Assembly (NCBI RefSeq): GCF_019218295.1
Contig: NZ_JAHUZF010000006.1
Coordinates: forward strand, 1,674,001-1,738,000
DNA from: Maritimibacter sp. DP1N21-5
Lineage (GTDB): Bacteria; Pseudomonadota; Alphaproteobacteria; Rhodobacterales; Rhodobacteraceae
Direction of reading: 5' to 3'
DNA: 64,000 nt
In this document: positions 35,164 to 43,424 of the stretch, one piece after another
Layout: every line of letters begins with the position of its first letter
Numbering within the stretch: the stretch's first letter is position 1
The notes under the pieces: generated by a model
Databases searched by the model: none
What the model was told of the DNA's origin: nothing
The model's input: only the letters and a program-made list of their open reading frames with translations
Position numbers and translations under genes: made by a program

Positions 35164-36735
35164 TTATTCGGCGACCTTGATCCGCCCGTCGGTGAACGGC
35201 TGATAGGGCGCCATGGAGGCGATGTATTCGGCCGTCACGTCCGCCAGGTCCGGCCCGAAGTCATAGGCGTTGGCCGCATCCTCGAACATCGAGTAACCGT
35301 CACCGCCCGTGCGCACGAAGTTGTTTGAGACCACGAGATAAGTCTTCTCCGGGTCGATCGGCGCCCAGTCCATGCCTTCCATCGTATAGACGTCCACGAT
35401 CCGGCTGCCCGGTTCGGCACCCGGATTGTAGGTGAACTGAAGCCCGGCGACCTGCGGGAAACGCCCGCCACCCTCTTCGATCTGGCTCACGCCGTTCTCC
35501 AACGCCTCGACGATGGTCGCGCCGGTAGCCTCGAAGGTCGACAGCGTGTTCTGGAACGGAAGCACCGTCAGCACTTCGCCCATCGTCACCTCGCCCGCGT
35601 CGATCGAGGCCCGCAGACCGCCACCATTGGTGATCGCGATCTGCACACCCTGATCGGCGACCCGCGCCAGCATTGCCTCGGCCACCAGGTTGCCCATCTG
35701 ACATTCCCCTGCCCGACAGGTTTCGCGCGATCCGTCGATGGCTTCGGCGGTTTCGGCCACGACCCGGTTGCGGATCTCGTCAAGCGGCCCGGCGGCCTCG
35801 GCGATTCGAGCCACGGTGCCCTCATCCTCGGTCACCGCCGCATCCATGATGAGCGGTGCGCCCACCGCCTCGGTCACGTTGCCCTCGTCGTCGAAGGTCA
35901 CGTTCAACTCGCCCAGGAACTTGCCATAGGCATAGGCCGACACGATCGCCGTCGATCCCACCATGGTCGGATAGGGCCCTGCGGCCCCCTCCATGTCGCC
36001 CAGAAGCGTGTTGGTGTGGCCGCCCACGATCACATCGACGCCCGTGGTGTTTTCGGCCACCATCTGGTCAACGCCATAACCCGAGTGGCTGAGAACGATG
36101 ATCTTGTTCACGCCCTCCTCGGTCAGTCGGTCGACCTCGCCCTGCACGGCGTCCGCCGGCTGCGTGAAGATCACGTTCGGACCGGGCGAGGACAGTTCGT
36201 CGGTGTCGACCGGAGTCAGACCGATGAGCCCGATCCTCTCGCCGCCCTTCTCGATGATCGTGGACTTGGCGAGCTTGTCGGCGAGCAATGGCTCGCCCGA
36301 AACGTCGGCGTTGGACATGAGCACGGGGAAGTCCACCGCATCCATGAAGCCGGCCAGCACTTCCGGCCCGTCGTCGAACTCGTGGTTGCCGACGGTCATC
36401 GCGTCATAGCCCATCTTGTTCATCATTTCGGCCGCGAGAGCACCCTTGTAGTAGGTGTAGAAGAGCGTGCCCTGAAACTGATCCCCGCCGTCGACGAGGA
36501 GCCAGTTGTTGGTGCGCCCCTTGGCCTCCTCGATGGCCGTCACCAGGCGCGCCGAGCCGCCAAAGCACTCGCCCGCCGTGTTGTCTTCGGCCGAACAGCC
36601 GGAATCGAACGCCGAAATCGGCTCGAAACGGGCATGGAAATCGTTGGTGTGCAGAATGGTGAGCGAATAATCCGCCCAAGCCATGCCACTGGTCAACGCC
36701 AGAACGGCGGTCGACGCCAGAACGCGATGTTTCAT
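35164..36735 (-). CDS. periplasmic 5'-nucleotidase (UshA-like)
   Basis: A 523-residue protein with a signal peptide (MKHRVLASTAVLALTSGMAWA). The N-terminal metallophosphatase domain has ILHTNDFHARFEP, LLVDGGDQFQGTLF, TVGNHEFDDG, and IIVLSHSGYGVDQ followed by VIVGGHTNT, all metal ligands. The C-terminal nucleotide-binding domain contains ITNGGGLRASI and the substrate-stacking region. Such enzymes dephosphorylate extracellular nucleotides and UDP-sugars for salvage and phosphate supply. It is a single gene; a 176-base region separates it from DUF952. Confidence 0.93.
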   Translation of the reverse strand: MKHRVLASTAVLALTSGMAWADYSLTILHTNDFHARFEPISAFDSGCSAEDNTAGECFGGSARLVTAIEEAKGRTNNWLLVDGGDQFQGTLFYTYYKGALAAEMMNKMGYDAMTVGNHEFDDGPEVLAGFMDAVDFPVLMSNADVSGEPLLADKLAKSTIIEKGGERIGLIGLTPVDTDELSSPGPNVIFTQPADAVQGEVDRLTEEGVNKIIVLSHSGYGVDQMVAENTTGVDVIVGGHTNTLLGDMEGAAGPYPTMVGSTAIVSAYAYGKFLGELNVTFDDEGNVTEAVGAPLIMDAAVTEDEGTVARIAEAAGPLDEIRNRVVAETAEAIDGSRETCRAGECQMGNLVAEAMLARVADQGVQIAITNGGGLRASIDAGEVTMGEVLTVLPFQNTLSTFEATGATIVEALENGVSQIEEGGGRFPQVAGLQFTYNPGAEPGSRIVDVYTMEGMDWAPIDPEKTYLVVSNNFVRTGGDGYSMFEDAANAYDFGPDLADVTAEYIASMAPYQPFTDGRIKVAE

Positions 36736-36911
36736 CGGGAACTCCCTGTTCTTTTTTTTGACTTCTTGGTCAGACTGCGTCGAGTCGGCGCATGTGTCAA
36801 AAGAAGACGCCGGGTCTTTACAGCCCGCCCGTGACAATGCCGTGAATTTGGGCGGCGCGATCAGGGGCCGTGCCGCTTGACGCGGGACCGCACCGGGGGC
36901 AAACGATCCCC

Positions 36912-37250
36912 ATGCTGATCTACAAGATTTTCCGTGCGGACGAGTGGACCGCGTTCCGGGCAAACGGCGAAACGAAGGGCGCACCCGTCGATCTCGCCGA
37001 TGGCTACATCCATTTCTCTACCGCCGCGCAGGTGGCCGAGACAGCGGCCAAGCACTTCGCCGGAGCCGAAGGGCTCGTGCTCCTCGCACTCGACAGCGAG
37101 CGTCTGGGCGCGGCGCTCAAATGGGAGCCTTCGCGCGGCGGGCAGTTGTTTCCGCATCTCTACCGTCCGCTTCACCTCGACGACGTCCTCTGGGACGCGC
37201 CCCTCCTCTTGGGCCCCGAGGGCCATATCCTGCCTGAAGGCGTGAAATGA
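36912..37250 (+). CDS. DUF952 family protein
   Basis: A 112-residue protein. It begins [20 protein letters not shown], with [20 protein letters not shown] (the family's IHxS motif) and [13 protein letters not shown]. The fold resembles ADP-ribosyl transferases, but the function of DUF952 is not known. It overlaps pyrD by four bases (ATGA) and so shares its message with a pyrimidine enzyme. Confidence 0.9.
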   Translation: MLIYKIFRADEWTAFRANGETKGAPVDLADGYIHFSTAAQVAETAAKHFAGAEGLVLLALDSERLGAALKWEPSRGGQLFPHLYRPLHLDDVLWDAPLLLGPEGHILPEGVK

Positions 37251-38311
37251 ATCTGATCGAAAAAGCCGGGCTCATGGCCCTTCACCGGGTCGATCCCGAA
37301 CGGTCGCACCGGCTTGCGCTTATGGCGATGAAAGCCGGGTTCGTGCCGCTCTCTGGCACCTACACCTCGCCCGCGCTCGCCACCCGGCTCGCCGGGCTCG
37401 ACCTGCCCAACCCGGTCGGGCTCGCAGCGGGCTACGACAAGAACGCAGAAGTGGTGGATGCGCTGACACAGGCCGGCTTCGGCTGGATCGAGGTCGGCGC
37501 GATCACACCACGTGCGCAGACCGGCAACCCGAAGCCGCGCCTCTTTCGCCTGTCCGAGGATCAGGCGGTCATCAACCGCTTCGGGTTCAACAACGAGGGC
37601 ATGGACGCGGCCCAGTCCCGGCTTGCCAAACGCAACCGCAGGAGCGGCGTTCCCGTCGGCCTAAACCTCGGCGCGAACAAGGATAGCGTGGATCGGGCGG
37701 CGGATTACGTCGCCGTGCTCGAACGCTGCGCCGATGTGGTCGATTTCGTCACGGTGAACGTATCCTCCCCCAACACCGAGAAATTGCGCGACCTGCAAGG
37801 CGCGGCCGCCCTCACCGCGCTCCTGCGCGGGGTCATGGCGGCGCGGGACGCCCGGGACAAGCCGCTACCCGTCTTCCTCAAGATCGCGCCCGATCTGAAC
37901 GCGGACGAGATCACGGAAATCGCCGGCGTCGCGCGTGAGGCAAAGCTCGACGCAATCATCGCGACCAATACGACGCTGGACCGCGAAGGTTTGAAAAGTG
38001 CAAGCGGGGGCGAAAAAGGCGGGCTTTCCGGCGTGCCATTGTTCGAAAAGTCCACGCGAGTGCTCGCCCAGCTTTCCCGCGATCTCGATGGCGCCCTGCC
38101 CCTCGTCGGCGTCGGCGGTATCTCCTCGCCTGCCGATGCCTATGCCAAGATCCGCGCCGGTGCTTCCGCCGTGCAACTCTACTCCGCCCTCGTCTACAAG
38201 GGCCTTTCCCTCGTGACCGAGATCGCGAAGGGCCTCGAAACCCACCTCGCCAAGGACGGCTTCGGCCATATCTCCGACGCCGTCGCAACCGACAGGAGCG
38301 CATGGCTATGA
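37247..38311 (+). CDS. pyrD: dihydroorotate dehydrogenase (quinone), class 2
   Basis: A 354-residue FMN enzyme of the inner membrane that oxidises dihydroorotate to orotate with quinone, the fourth step of pyrimidine synthesis. The N-terminal membrane-associating helices, [29 protein letters not shown] [27 protein letters not shown] and the catalytic-Ser region [18 protein letters not shown] mark class 2. The C-terminal FMN-phosphate site is [13 protein letters not shown]. It overlaps arsC by ten bases. Confidence 0.97.
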   Translation: MNLIEKAGLMALHRVDPERSHRLALMAMKAGFVPLSGTYTSPALATRLAGLDLPNPVGLAAGYDKNAEVVDALTQAGFGWIEVGAITPRAQTGNPKPRLFRLSEDQAVINRFGFNNEGMDAAQSRLAKRNRRSGVPVGLNLGANKDSVDRAADYVAVLERCADVVDFVTVNVSSPNTEKLRDLQGAAALTALLRGVMAARDARDKPLPVFLKIAPDLNADEITEIAGVAREAKLDAIIATNTTLDREGLKSASGGEKGGLSGVPLFEKSTRVLAQLSRDLDGALPLVGVGGISSPADAYAKIRAGASAVQLYSALVYKGLSLVTEIAKGLETHLAKDGFGHISDAVATDRSAWL

Positions 38312-38652
38312 CCGTCACCATCTGGCACAACCCCCGCTGCACCAAATCCCGCGAAACGCTGAAGCTTCTGACCGGTCGCGGGATCGACCCGGAGGTGCGG
38401 CTCTACCTCGACAACGCGCCGGATGCCGCGGAACTGCGCCATGCGCTCGACCTGCTGGGGATCGCCGCCATCGACCTCGTCCGCACCAAGGAAGCCGAGT
38501 TCAAGGCGGAAGGCTTGACGAAGGACAGCCCCGACGACCTGCTCATCGCGGCCATGGCCGGCACGCCCAAGCTCATCGAACGTCCCGTGGTCTTCGCGAA
38601 CGGAAAAGCCGCGCTTGGCCGCCCGCCGGAAAACGTGCTCGCCATCCTCTGA
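38302..38652 (+). CDS. arsC: ArsC-family arsenate reductase (glutaredoxin type)
   Basis: A 116-residue protein. The catalytic Cys13 lies in [12 protein letters not shown], and the later [20 protein letters not shown] is the family block with the second Arg. These enzymes reduce arsenate with glutaredoxin or, in YffB-like members, act in unknown thiol chemistry. No arsenic transporter or arsR is nearby, so a resistance role is not supported by context. ATG 38302 or 38308 may be used; AGGAG lies upstream of both. Confidence 0.87.
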   Translation: MAMTVTIWHNPRCTKSRETLKLLTGRGIDPEVRLYLDNAPDAAELRHALDLLGIAAIDLVRTKEAEFKAEGLTKDSPDDLLIAAMAGTPKLIERPVVFANGKAALGRPPENVLAIL

Positions 38653-38668
38653 GCCGAAACACGGCCCG

Positions 38669-38764
38669 CCCCTTCACTGCTTCATGAATACTTCGGAGGG
38701 GTCGGCATTGTCGCGCCATTGGTCCAAGAGACAATGGCGACGGGGGAGGCAGCGCCTTCCCCAG
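38669..38764 (-). repeat. dispersed intergenic repeat, copy 2
   Basis: The first 82 bases match the copy at 50411 at 75 positions. It contains CCCCTTCACTGCTTCAT and GGAGGGG, then an inverted repeat CGCCATTG-N10-CAATGGCG, then a GC stem (GGGGGAGGC with GCCTTCCCC). The two copies differ in the loop and one arm of the last stem, but the stem is kept. It fills the space between the convergent arsC and MATE genes. The strand is given relative to copy 1. Confidence 0.8.
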
Positions 38765-38779
38765 CCGGTCGCCGGCTCG

Positions 38780-40111
38780 TCAGCGCGGCGAAACCTCCCG
38801 CTCGAGCGCCGGATAGCGCAGCCCCAGCGTGACCCCGCGTGCCGCATAGCTCACCAGATAGGCCGCCCAGAGCCCGTGGTTGCCCCAGACGGCCACCAAA
38901 GGCACGGCGCAGGCTACGTAAATCAGCCCCGAGACCACCATCATGTTGCGCATGTCCGCGGTTCTCGTGGCCCCGATGAAGATCCCGTCGAGCATCCAAG
39001 CCGCCCAACCCGCGAGAGGCGCGACGACCATCCATGGCAGGAACGCCCGCGCCGCCTCCCGCACCGCGCTGTCGGTCGCCATCACGTCGATGATCCAACC
39101 CCCTGCCAACGCGAAGGCGAGGGCAAAGCCCAGGACGACCACCGCGCCCCAGATACTCGATACAATGGCCGCACGGCGCAGCGCGGCCCGGTTCCCCGCC
39201 CCCATGGCCTGCCCGACAAGCGCCTCGGCCCCGAAGGCGAAGCCGTCCATCCCGTAGGCGGTGATGTGCAGGAACTGGAGAAGGACCTGATTGGCCGCGA
39301 GCGTCACGTCGCCGAAATCCGCGCCCCAGAACATGAAGCTCACGATCATCGCCTCGAGGATGAGGGACCGGATCAGGATGTCCGAGTTGACCCGCGCAAT
39401 GCGCAGAAGCCGCTCCCGGTCGAAGACCCGCGCCCAGTCCCGCCAGTCCGGCACCCGGAACGCGCCCCGGCAGAACCACAGGCCCAGCGCGAGCCCGGAC
39501 CACTCCGAGAGGAAGGTCGCCAAGGCGACGCCCTCGACGCCCCAGCCGAAACCGAGAACGAACAGGAGATCGAGCGCCACGTTCATGCCGTTCATGACAA
39601 GCTGCACCGCGAGCACCGCGCGGGTCCGTTCCTGCGCGATGAGCCAGCCGCTGATCCCGTAGCCCGCGATCATCGCCGGGGCCGACCAGATGCGAATGCC
39701 CATATAGGCGCGGGCAAGCGCTTCGACCTCGGCGCTCGCGGGCGCGATCCGGAAGGCGAGCCAGAAGAGCGGCCCCTGTAGGAGGATCAGCGACACCCCG
39801 GCCCCAAGGCCGATCATCATCGCCCGTGTCAGAAGCGCTGCAAGCTCGGCCCGGTCGCCCCGGCCCAGCGCCTGCGCGGCGAGCCCGGTTGTGCCCATGC
39901 GCAGGAAGCCGAAGAGCCAGTAGAAGGCGGTCAGGACCACCGCCCCGATGCCCACCGCCCCGATGGGTGCCGCTTCGCCCAACTGGCCCACGACGCCAGT
40001 GTCCACCGCGCCCAGGATCGGCACGGTCACATTCGCCGCGACGACGGGCAACGCGATCTTCAGAACCCGCCTGTGGGTGATGTCCGTGGCCGCGAACCGG
40101 CTCTCAGACAT
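38780..40111 (-). CDS. MATE-family efflux transporter
   Basis: A 443-residue protein with about twelve transmembrane helices in two six-helix halves, each opening with a similar segment (ALPVVAANVTVPILGAVDTG in the first). TTGLAAQALGRGDR and the second-half GFAFGAEALVGQAMGAGNR are the corresponding loop motifs. It matches the DinF-like branch of MATE multidrug exporters, driven by H+ or Na+. The substrate is unknown. It starts within the stop region of the upstream thioesterase gene (8-base overlap). Confidence 0.92.
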   Translation of the reverse strand: MSESRFAATDITHRRVLKIALPVVAANVTVPILGAVDTGVVGQLGEAAPIGAVGIGAVVLTAFYWLFGFLRMGTTGLAAQALGRGDRAELAALLTRAMMIGLGAGVSLILLQGPLFWLAFRIAPASAEVEALARAYMGIRIWSAPAMIAGYGISGWLIAQERTRAVLAVQLVMNGMNVALDLLFVLGFGWGVEGVALATFLSEWSGLALGLWFCRGAFRVPDWRDWARVFDRERLLRIARVNSDILIRSLILEAMIVSFMFWGADFGDVTLAANQVLLQFLHITAYGMDGFAFGAEALVGQAMGAGNRAALRRAAIVSSIWGAVVVLGFALAFALAGGWIIDVMATDSAVREAARAFLPWMVVAPLAGWAAWMLDGIFIGATRTADMRNMMVVSGLIYVACAVPLVAVWGNHGLWAAYLVSYAARGVTLGLRYPALEREVSPR

Positions 40112-40607
40112 TCTTGTCCGGCATCAGGAAATGCCCGGTGGCCTGCGCGAAGAGCCGGGCACGGTTGTCCTGCCAGGCCTCCACGTGGACGCTGGCATAG
40201 CGCCGCCCGGACCGGTTGATCCGCGCCCGTGCATAGGCGTCACGCGGCAGGCCCGAGCGCAGGTAATCAACAGTGAAGTCGATGGTCTTGGGCAGACGCG
40301 GCAGATCGGAAGGCGTCATCGCCGCCACATCCAGTTGCCCGCTTTCCACCGCCGTCCACATGGTCGACCAACCCAGTTCTATGATCGCGGCGATTTCCAG
40401 GAAGGACGCCGTCACGCCGCCATGGATCGCGGGCAGCGCCGGGTTGCCGATGATCATGTCGTCGAACGGCAGCACCGCCGTCAGCTCATCGCCCCGCCGG
40501 TCGAACCGCACGCCCAGGAACCCGATATAGGGCACGCTCTCGACCAGCATCGACAGCGCCCCGTCGCGCCGTTCCTTGATGACCTGCACCGGTTCCGGCC
40601 GCTTCAT
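40104..40607 (-). CDS. PaaI-type hotdog thioesterase (first of two)
   Basis: A 167-residue hotdog-fold protein. The motif NPALPAIHGGVTASFLEIAA places the catalytic Gly-Gly and acidic residue of PaaI-like thioesterases; KTIDFTVDYLRSGLPRDAYA is the next strand pair. Acyl-CoA substrates are likely but unidentified. The ATG (MKRPEP) overlaps the stop of the neighbouring thioesterase by four bases. An alternative longer frame upstream is that neighbour read out of frame. Confidence 0.88.
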   Translation of the reverse strand: MKRPEPVQVIKERRDGALSMLVESVPYIGFLGVRFDRRGDELTAVLPFDDMIIGNPALPAIHGGVTASFLEIAAIIELGWSTMWTAVESGQLDVAAMTPSDLPRLPKTIDFTVDYLRSGLPRDAYARARINRSGRRYASVHVEAWQDNRARLFAQATGHFLMPDKNV

Positions 40608-41056
40608 GCCCGCACCTCGCGCTTGTGGGCGCGACCGCCGTCGGCGGTGAAGGCGCCGGTGGCCATGGCGATCGGGTTGTCGGCGTCGTCGTCGTGGGTC
40701 ACGCAGCGCATGAAGGCGACCGAACGCGTGACGTGAAAGCATTCAGCCCGGCACACGATCCGCTGTCCGGGCGTCGCCGCGCGCATGTAGTCGATCCGCA
40801 GATCGAGCGTCGCCGTCACCAATGGCGCATCCGGGTGGCTCATCACCGCGGCCCCGCCGCAGGTGTCCATAAGAGCCGAGACCGCGCCGCCGTGGATCAC
40901 CCCGGTTTCGGGATCACCGATGAACCGCGCGTCATAGGGCATCGAGATCACCGCGTGGCCGTCGCCGATATCGTCCAGGCGCATCGACAGTGCCTTCGAG
41001 TAGGGGATCGCATTGGTAAAGTGCTGGGCAAGCTGCGCTTTTGTCTCTTTGTCCAT
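40604..41056 (-). CDS. PaaI-type hotdog thioesterase (second of two)
   Basis: A 150-residue hotdog protein with GDPETGVIHGGAVSALMDTC, the HGG motif and catalytic Asp of the PaaI family, and TLDLRIDYMRAATPGQRIVC. It is a distant paralogue of the next gene, with which it shares a four-base overlap; together they may form a heteromer. MDKETKAQLAQHF at 41056 is the chosen start. The operon continues into the MATE gene. Confidence 0.9.
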   Translation of the reverse strand: MDKETKAQLAQHFTNAIPYSKALSMRLDDIGDGHAVISMPYDARFIGDPETGVIHGGAVSALMDTCGGAAVMSHPDAPLVTATLDLRIDYMRAATPGQRIVCRAECFHVTRSVAFMRCVTHDDDADNPIAMATGAFTADGGRAHKREVRA

Positions 41057-41151
41057 GGCTCCGCCTCTGGTATTTTCGCCCGCATGTGCTGCGCGAACGT
41101 CCCCCGTTATTCGCGGTTGCACCAATGAAAACAAGTGCTAAAGTCGGCCAC

Positions 41152-41166
41152 TTGGAACAGTTCTAA
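41152..41166. promoter_or_regulatory. ICE-like palindrome before the metal exporter gene
   Basis: TTGGAACAGTTCTAA is an imperfect inverted repeat (TTGGAAC/GTTCTAA, one mismatch) ending 12 bases before the start codon. It resembles the Irr/iron-control element (TTTAGAA-N3-TTCTAAA). Binding here would block translation initiation or transcription of the metal transporter. The regulator is inferred only. Confidence 0.4.
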
Positions 41167-41178
41167 AAAGGATCGGAC

Positions 41179-42318
41179 ATGACGCCCACAGACTGGATTT
41201 CCGCTGACGCAGGCAGCCGGGTCTGGCCGGCATTCCGCCCTCGCCGTCTGGTCGTTTTGGCGATCCTGTTCCTGCTCACGGTCTTTCCGGGCGAGCTTGG
41301 GGCCTTGACCCGTTCGCTCATGACCGATGCCTATGTGCAGGTATCGGTCTTCGTCGCGGCGACGCTGCTTCTTTTCTACGGGGCCGAGCGTCTGTTCGGC
41401 TTCGATCTGGGCCGGTCGCTGCGCAACGCGGGCCGCGCGCAGGTGCCGCTCGCGGCGCTTCTGGGCGCCACGCCCGGTTGCGGCGGCGCGGTCGTGGTGG
41501 TCGCGGCCTATTCTTCGGGCAACGTCGGTTTCGGCGCCGTGGTCGCCACGCTGACCGCCACGATGGGCGACGCGGCCTTCCTGCTCATCGCCACGAAGCC
41601 CGAGGTGGCGGCCGTCGTTCTCCCCCTGTCTTTCGCCGTCGGCATCGTCTCCGGCTGGATCGTCGATCGTTTCAACCGCGTCGATTTCCGGGTCGACGCA
41701 ACATCGTCCTGCGAGATTGCCCCGCTGATCGGCCGCACCCGCGCCGTGGACTACCTGTTCCTCGCGCTCGCCATCCCCGGCCTCGTCGTCGGGGCCGCGC
41801 AACTGGGCCAGGTCGAGATCCCGTCCGTCGCGGGCATCCCCGTCCTTTGGATCGCCCTCGCCGGGCTCTTCACCGGCCTCGTCATCTGGGCCTTCTCCCC
41901 GCTGGAGGCCATGACCAACCCCGGTGACGCCCCGGTCACGCGCATGGCCGAGGAAACGAGCTTCATCACCGTCTGGGTCATCGCGGCATACCTCGCCTAT
42001 GACTATCTCGTGGCCTTCTCGGGCCTCGACATCGAAGCCGCCTTCTCAGCCATCGCACCGCTCTTGCCGCTCATCGCCATCGCGATCGGCTTCGTGCCGG
42101 GCTGCGGGCCGCAGGTGCTGACCACCACGCTTTACATCAATGGGCTGATCCCCTTCGCCGCCCTCATCGGGAATGCGATTTCCAACGACGGGGACGCGCT
42201 TTTTCCGGCCATCGCGCTCAATCCCAAGGCCGCGATCTGGGCCACGCTCTATTCCGCCGTGCCCGCGCTGATCATCGCCTACGGCTTCTATGTCTTCGCG
42301 CCGGGGTTCCTGAATTAG
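41179..42318 (+). CDS. putative manganese/heavy-metal exporter (ArsP_2/DUF2899)
   Basis: A 379-residue protein with about ten transmembrane helices. Two halves each carry a similar motif, LLGATPGCGGAVVVVAAY (about residues 93-110) and GFVPGCGPQVLTTTLYINGL (about 307-326). It matches the family annotated as putative manganese transporter (PF11449 type). Export of Mn(II) or another soft metal is inferred from the family. The ICE-like palindrome upstream fits metal control. A GGATCGG is seen before the ATG. Confidence 0.75.
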   Translation: MTPTDWISADAGSRVWPAFRPRRLVVLAILFLLTVFPGELGALTRSLMTDAYVQVSVFVAATLLLFYGAERLFGFDLGRSLRNAGRAQVPLAALLGATPGCGGAVVVVAAYSSGNVGFGAVVATLTATMGDAAFLLIATKPEVAAVVLPLSFAVGIVSGWIVDRFNRVDFRVDATSSCEIAPLIGRTRAVDYLFLALAIPGLVVGAAQLGQVEIPSVAGIPVLWIALAGLFTGLVIWAFSPLEAMTNPGDAPVTRMAEETSFITVWVIAAYLAYDYLVAFSGLDIEAAFSAIAPLLPLIAIAIGFVPGCGPQVLTTTLYINGLIPFAALIGNAISNDGDALFPAIALNPKAAIWATLYSAVPALIIAYGFYVFAPGFLN

Positions 42319-42420
42319 ACCGCAGCGCGGAATAGAGTTCCACATATCGAAACGTCTTGTCGGGTCTGGATTCGCCGGTTACCTTGCGTCACAAAGTGTG
42401 CAGGAAACGGACGACAGGGT

Positions 42421-42831
42421 ATGAAAGACGTGACGGATGGCATGAACACCGACCGCCTCTCCTTCAAGGAGATGTGCGCCAAGTTCGACGTGACCCCGCG
42501 CACCTTGCGCTACTACGAATACATCGAGCTGCTCCAGCCCGAGAAAGAGGGCCGCACCCGCTGGTACACGCCGCGTGAGGTGGCTCGTATGACGCTTGTC
42601 ATGCGGGGCCGGAAGTTCGGCTTCTCGCTCGAAGAGCTGCGCCAATGGCTCCTCATCTATGACGAGCAAGGGTCCGAGGCGCAGAACCGTGCCTGGGTCG
42701 CCAATGCGACGAACCAGCTCGCCGTGCTCGACGGCCAGATCGCCGAATTGAAAGAAGCGCGGGACGAGTTGGAGGCGCTACGCGATCAGGTCAAGTCGCA
42801 CCTTGGCGACAAGGTCGAAGGGTCCGACTGA
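42421..42831 (+). CDS. MerR-family regulator 1 of the acyl-CoA degradation block
   Basis: A 136-residue MerR protein. The DNA-binding domain reads MCAKFDVTPRTLRYYEYIEL followed by RWYTPREVARMTLVMRGRKF. A coiled-coil dimerisation helix (ANQLAVLDGQIAELKEARDE-like) ends the protein; no cysteine-based metal site is present, so it senses something other than a thiophilic metal. Start may be 42421 or ATG 42442 (MNTDRLSFKEM). The next gene is a paralogue, and acyl-CoA dehydrogenase follows, as for LiuR-type regulators. Confidence 0.88.
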   Translation: MKDVTDGMNTDRLSFKEMCAKFDVTPRTLRYYEYIELLQPEKEGRTRWYTPREVARMTLVMRGRKFGFSLEELRQWLLIYDEQGSEAQNRAWVANATNQLAVLDGQIAELKEARDELEALRDQVKSHLGDKVEGSD

Positions 42832-42856
42832 GACCTCGCCAATCTGTTACGCAGCG

Positions 42857-42876
42857 TTACGTTGACGTAAACGTAA
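42857..42876. promoter_or_regulatory. MerR-type operator upstream of regulator 2
   Basis: TTACGTT (42857-42863) and AACGTAA (42870-42876) form a perfect inverted repeat around GACGTA. The ACGT-rich palindrome resembles operators of LiuR-like MerR regulators of branched-chain and fatty acid degradation. It lies about 64 bases before the chosen start of the second MerR gene, so autoregulation of the operon is likely. Confidence 0.6.
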
Positions 42877-42940
42877 TCTTTTGCTGAACTCCGAAGCGCA
42901 TGGCCCTATATCGGGGGCCATGAGCGATCCGGAGTATTCC

Positions 42941-43339
42941 ATGACCGAAGATCTTATGACGATCCGCGAGATGTGCGACGCCTATGGTGTGACCGCGCGC
43001 ACGCTTCGCTTCTATGAACAGAAAGAACTGCTCTCGCCGATCCGCGACGGGCAGAAACGCCTCTTCACCCGGCGCGACCGGGCACGGCTGAAACTGATCC
43101 TGCGCGGCAAGCGCTTTGGCTTCCCTCTGGAAGAGATTCGCCAACTGCTCGACCTTTACGACGTCGGCGATCAGCAGGTGACCCAATACACCCGCACCAT
43201 CGCCTTGGCCGAGCATCACTTGGCCGACCTCAGGGCCCAGCGCGAAGAACTGGACGAGGCGATCAAGGACCTGTCCGACCAGCTCGAATGGGGCCGCAAG
43301 ATGCTGACCTCGATGGACAACGACAAGGCCGCCGAATAA
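42941..43339 (+). CDS. MerR-family regulator 2 of the acyl-CoA degradation block
   Basis: A 132-residue MerR protein, paralogous to the gene just upstream. MCDAYGVTARTLRFYEQKEL and KRLFTRRDRARLKLILRGKR are the two DNA-binding motifs; a long helix follows for dimerisation. The ATG at 42941 is preferred since GGAG lies six bases upstream; ATG 42920 is an alternative. The strong palindrome upstream and the acyl-CoA dehydrogenase gene 85 bases downstream point to a LiuR-like regulator of acyl-CoA catabolism. Confidence 0.87.
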   Translation: MTEDLMTIREMCDAYGVTARTLRFYEQKELLSPIRDGQKRLFTRRDRARLKLILRGKRFGFPLEEIRQLLDLYDVGDQQVTQYTRTIALAEHHLADLRAQREELDEAIKDLSDQLEWGRKMLTSMDNDKAAE

Positions 43340-43424
43340 CGCGCCGCGCGTCCGTCTCCTCAGAAGCCAAGCCCGGCCGCCCGCCGGGGAACCGAACCGA
43401 CAAGACACGACTTAGGGAGTGACC

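Noticed and set aside
38302..38652. An arsenic-resistance locus
   Set aside because: Only an ArsC-like reductase is present; there is no arsR, arsB/acr3 or other ars gene nearby, and ArsC-like proteins often have other roles.
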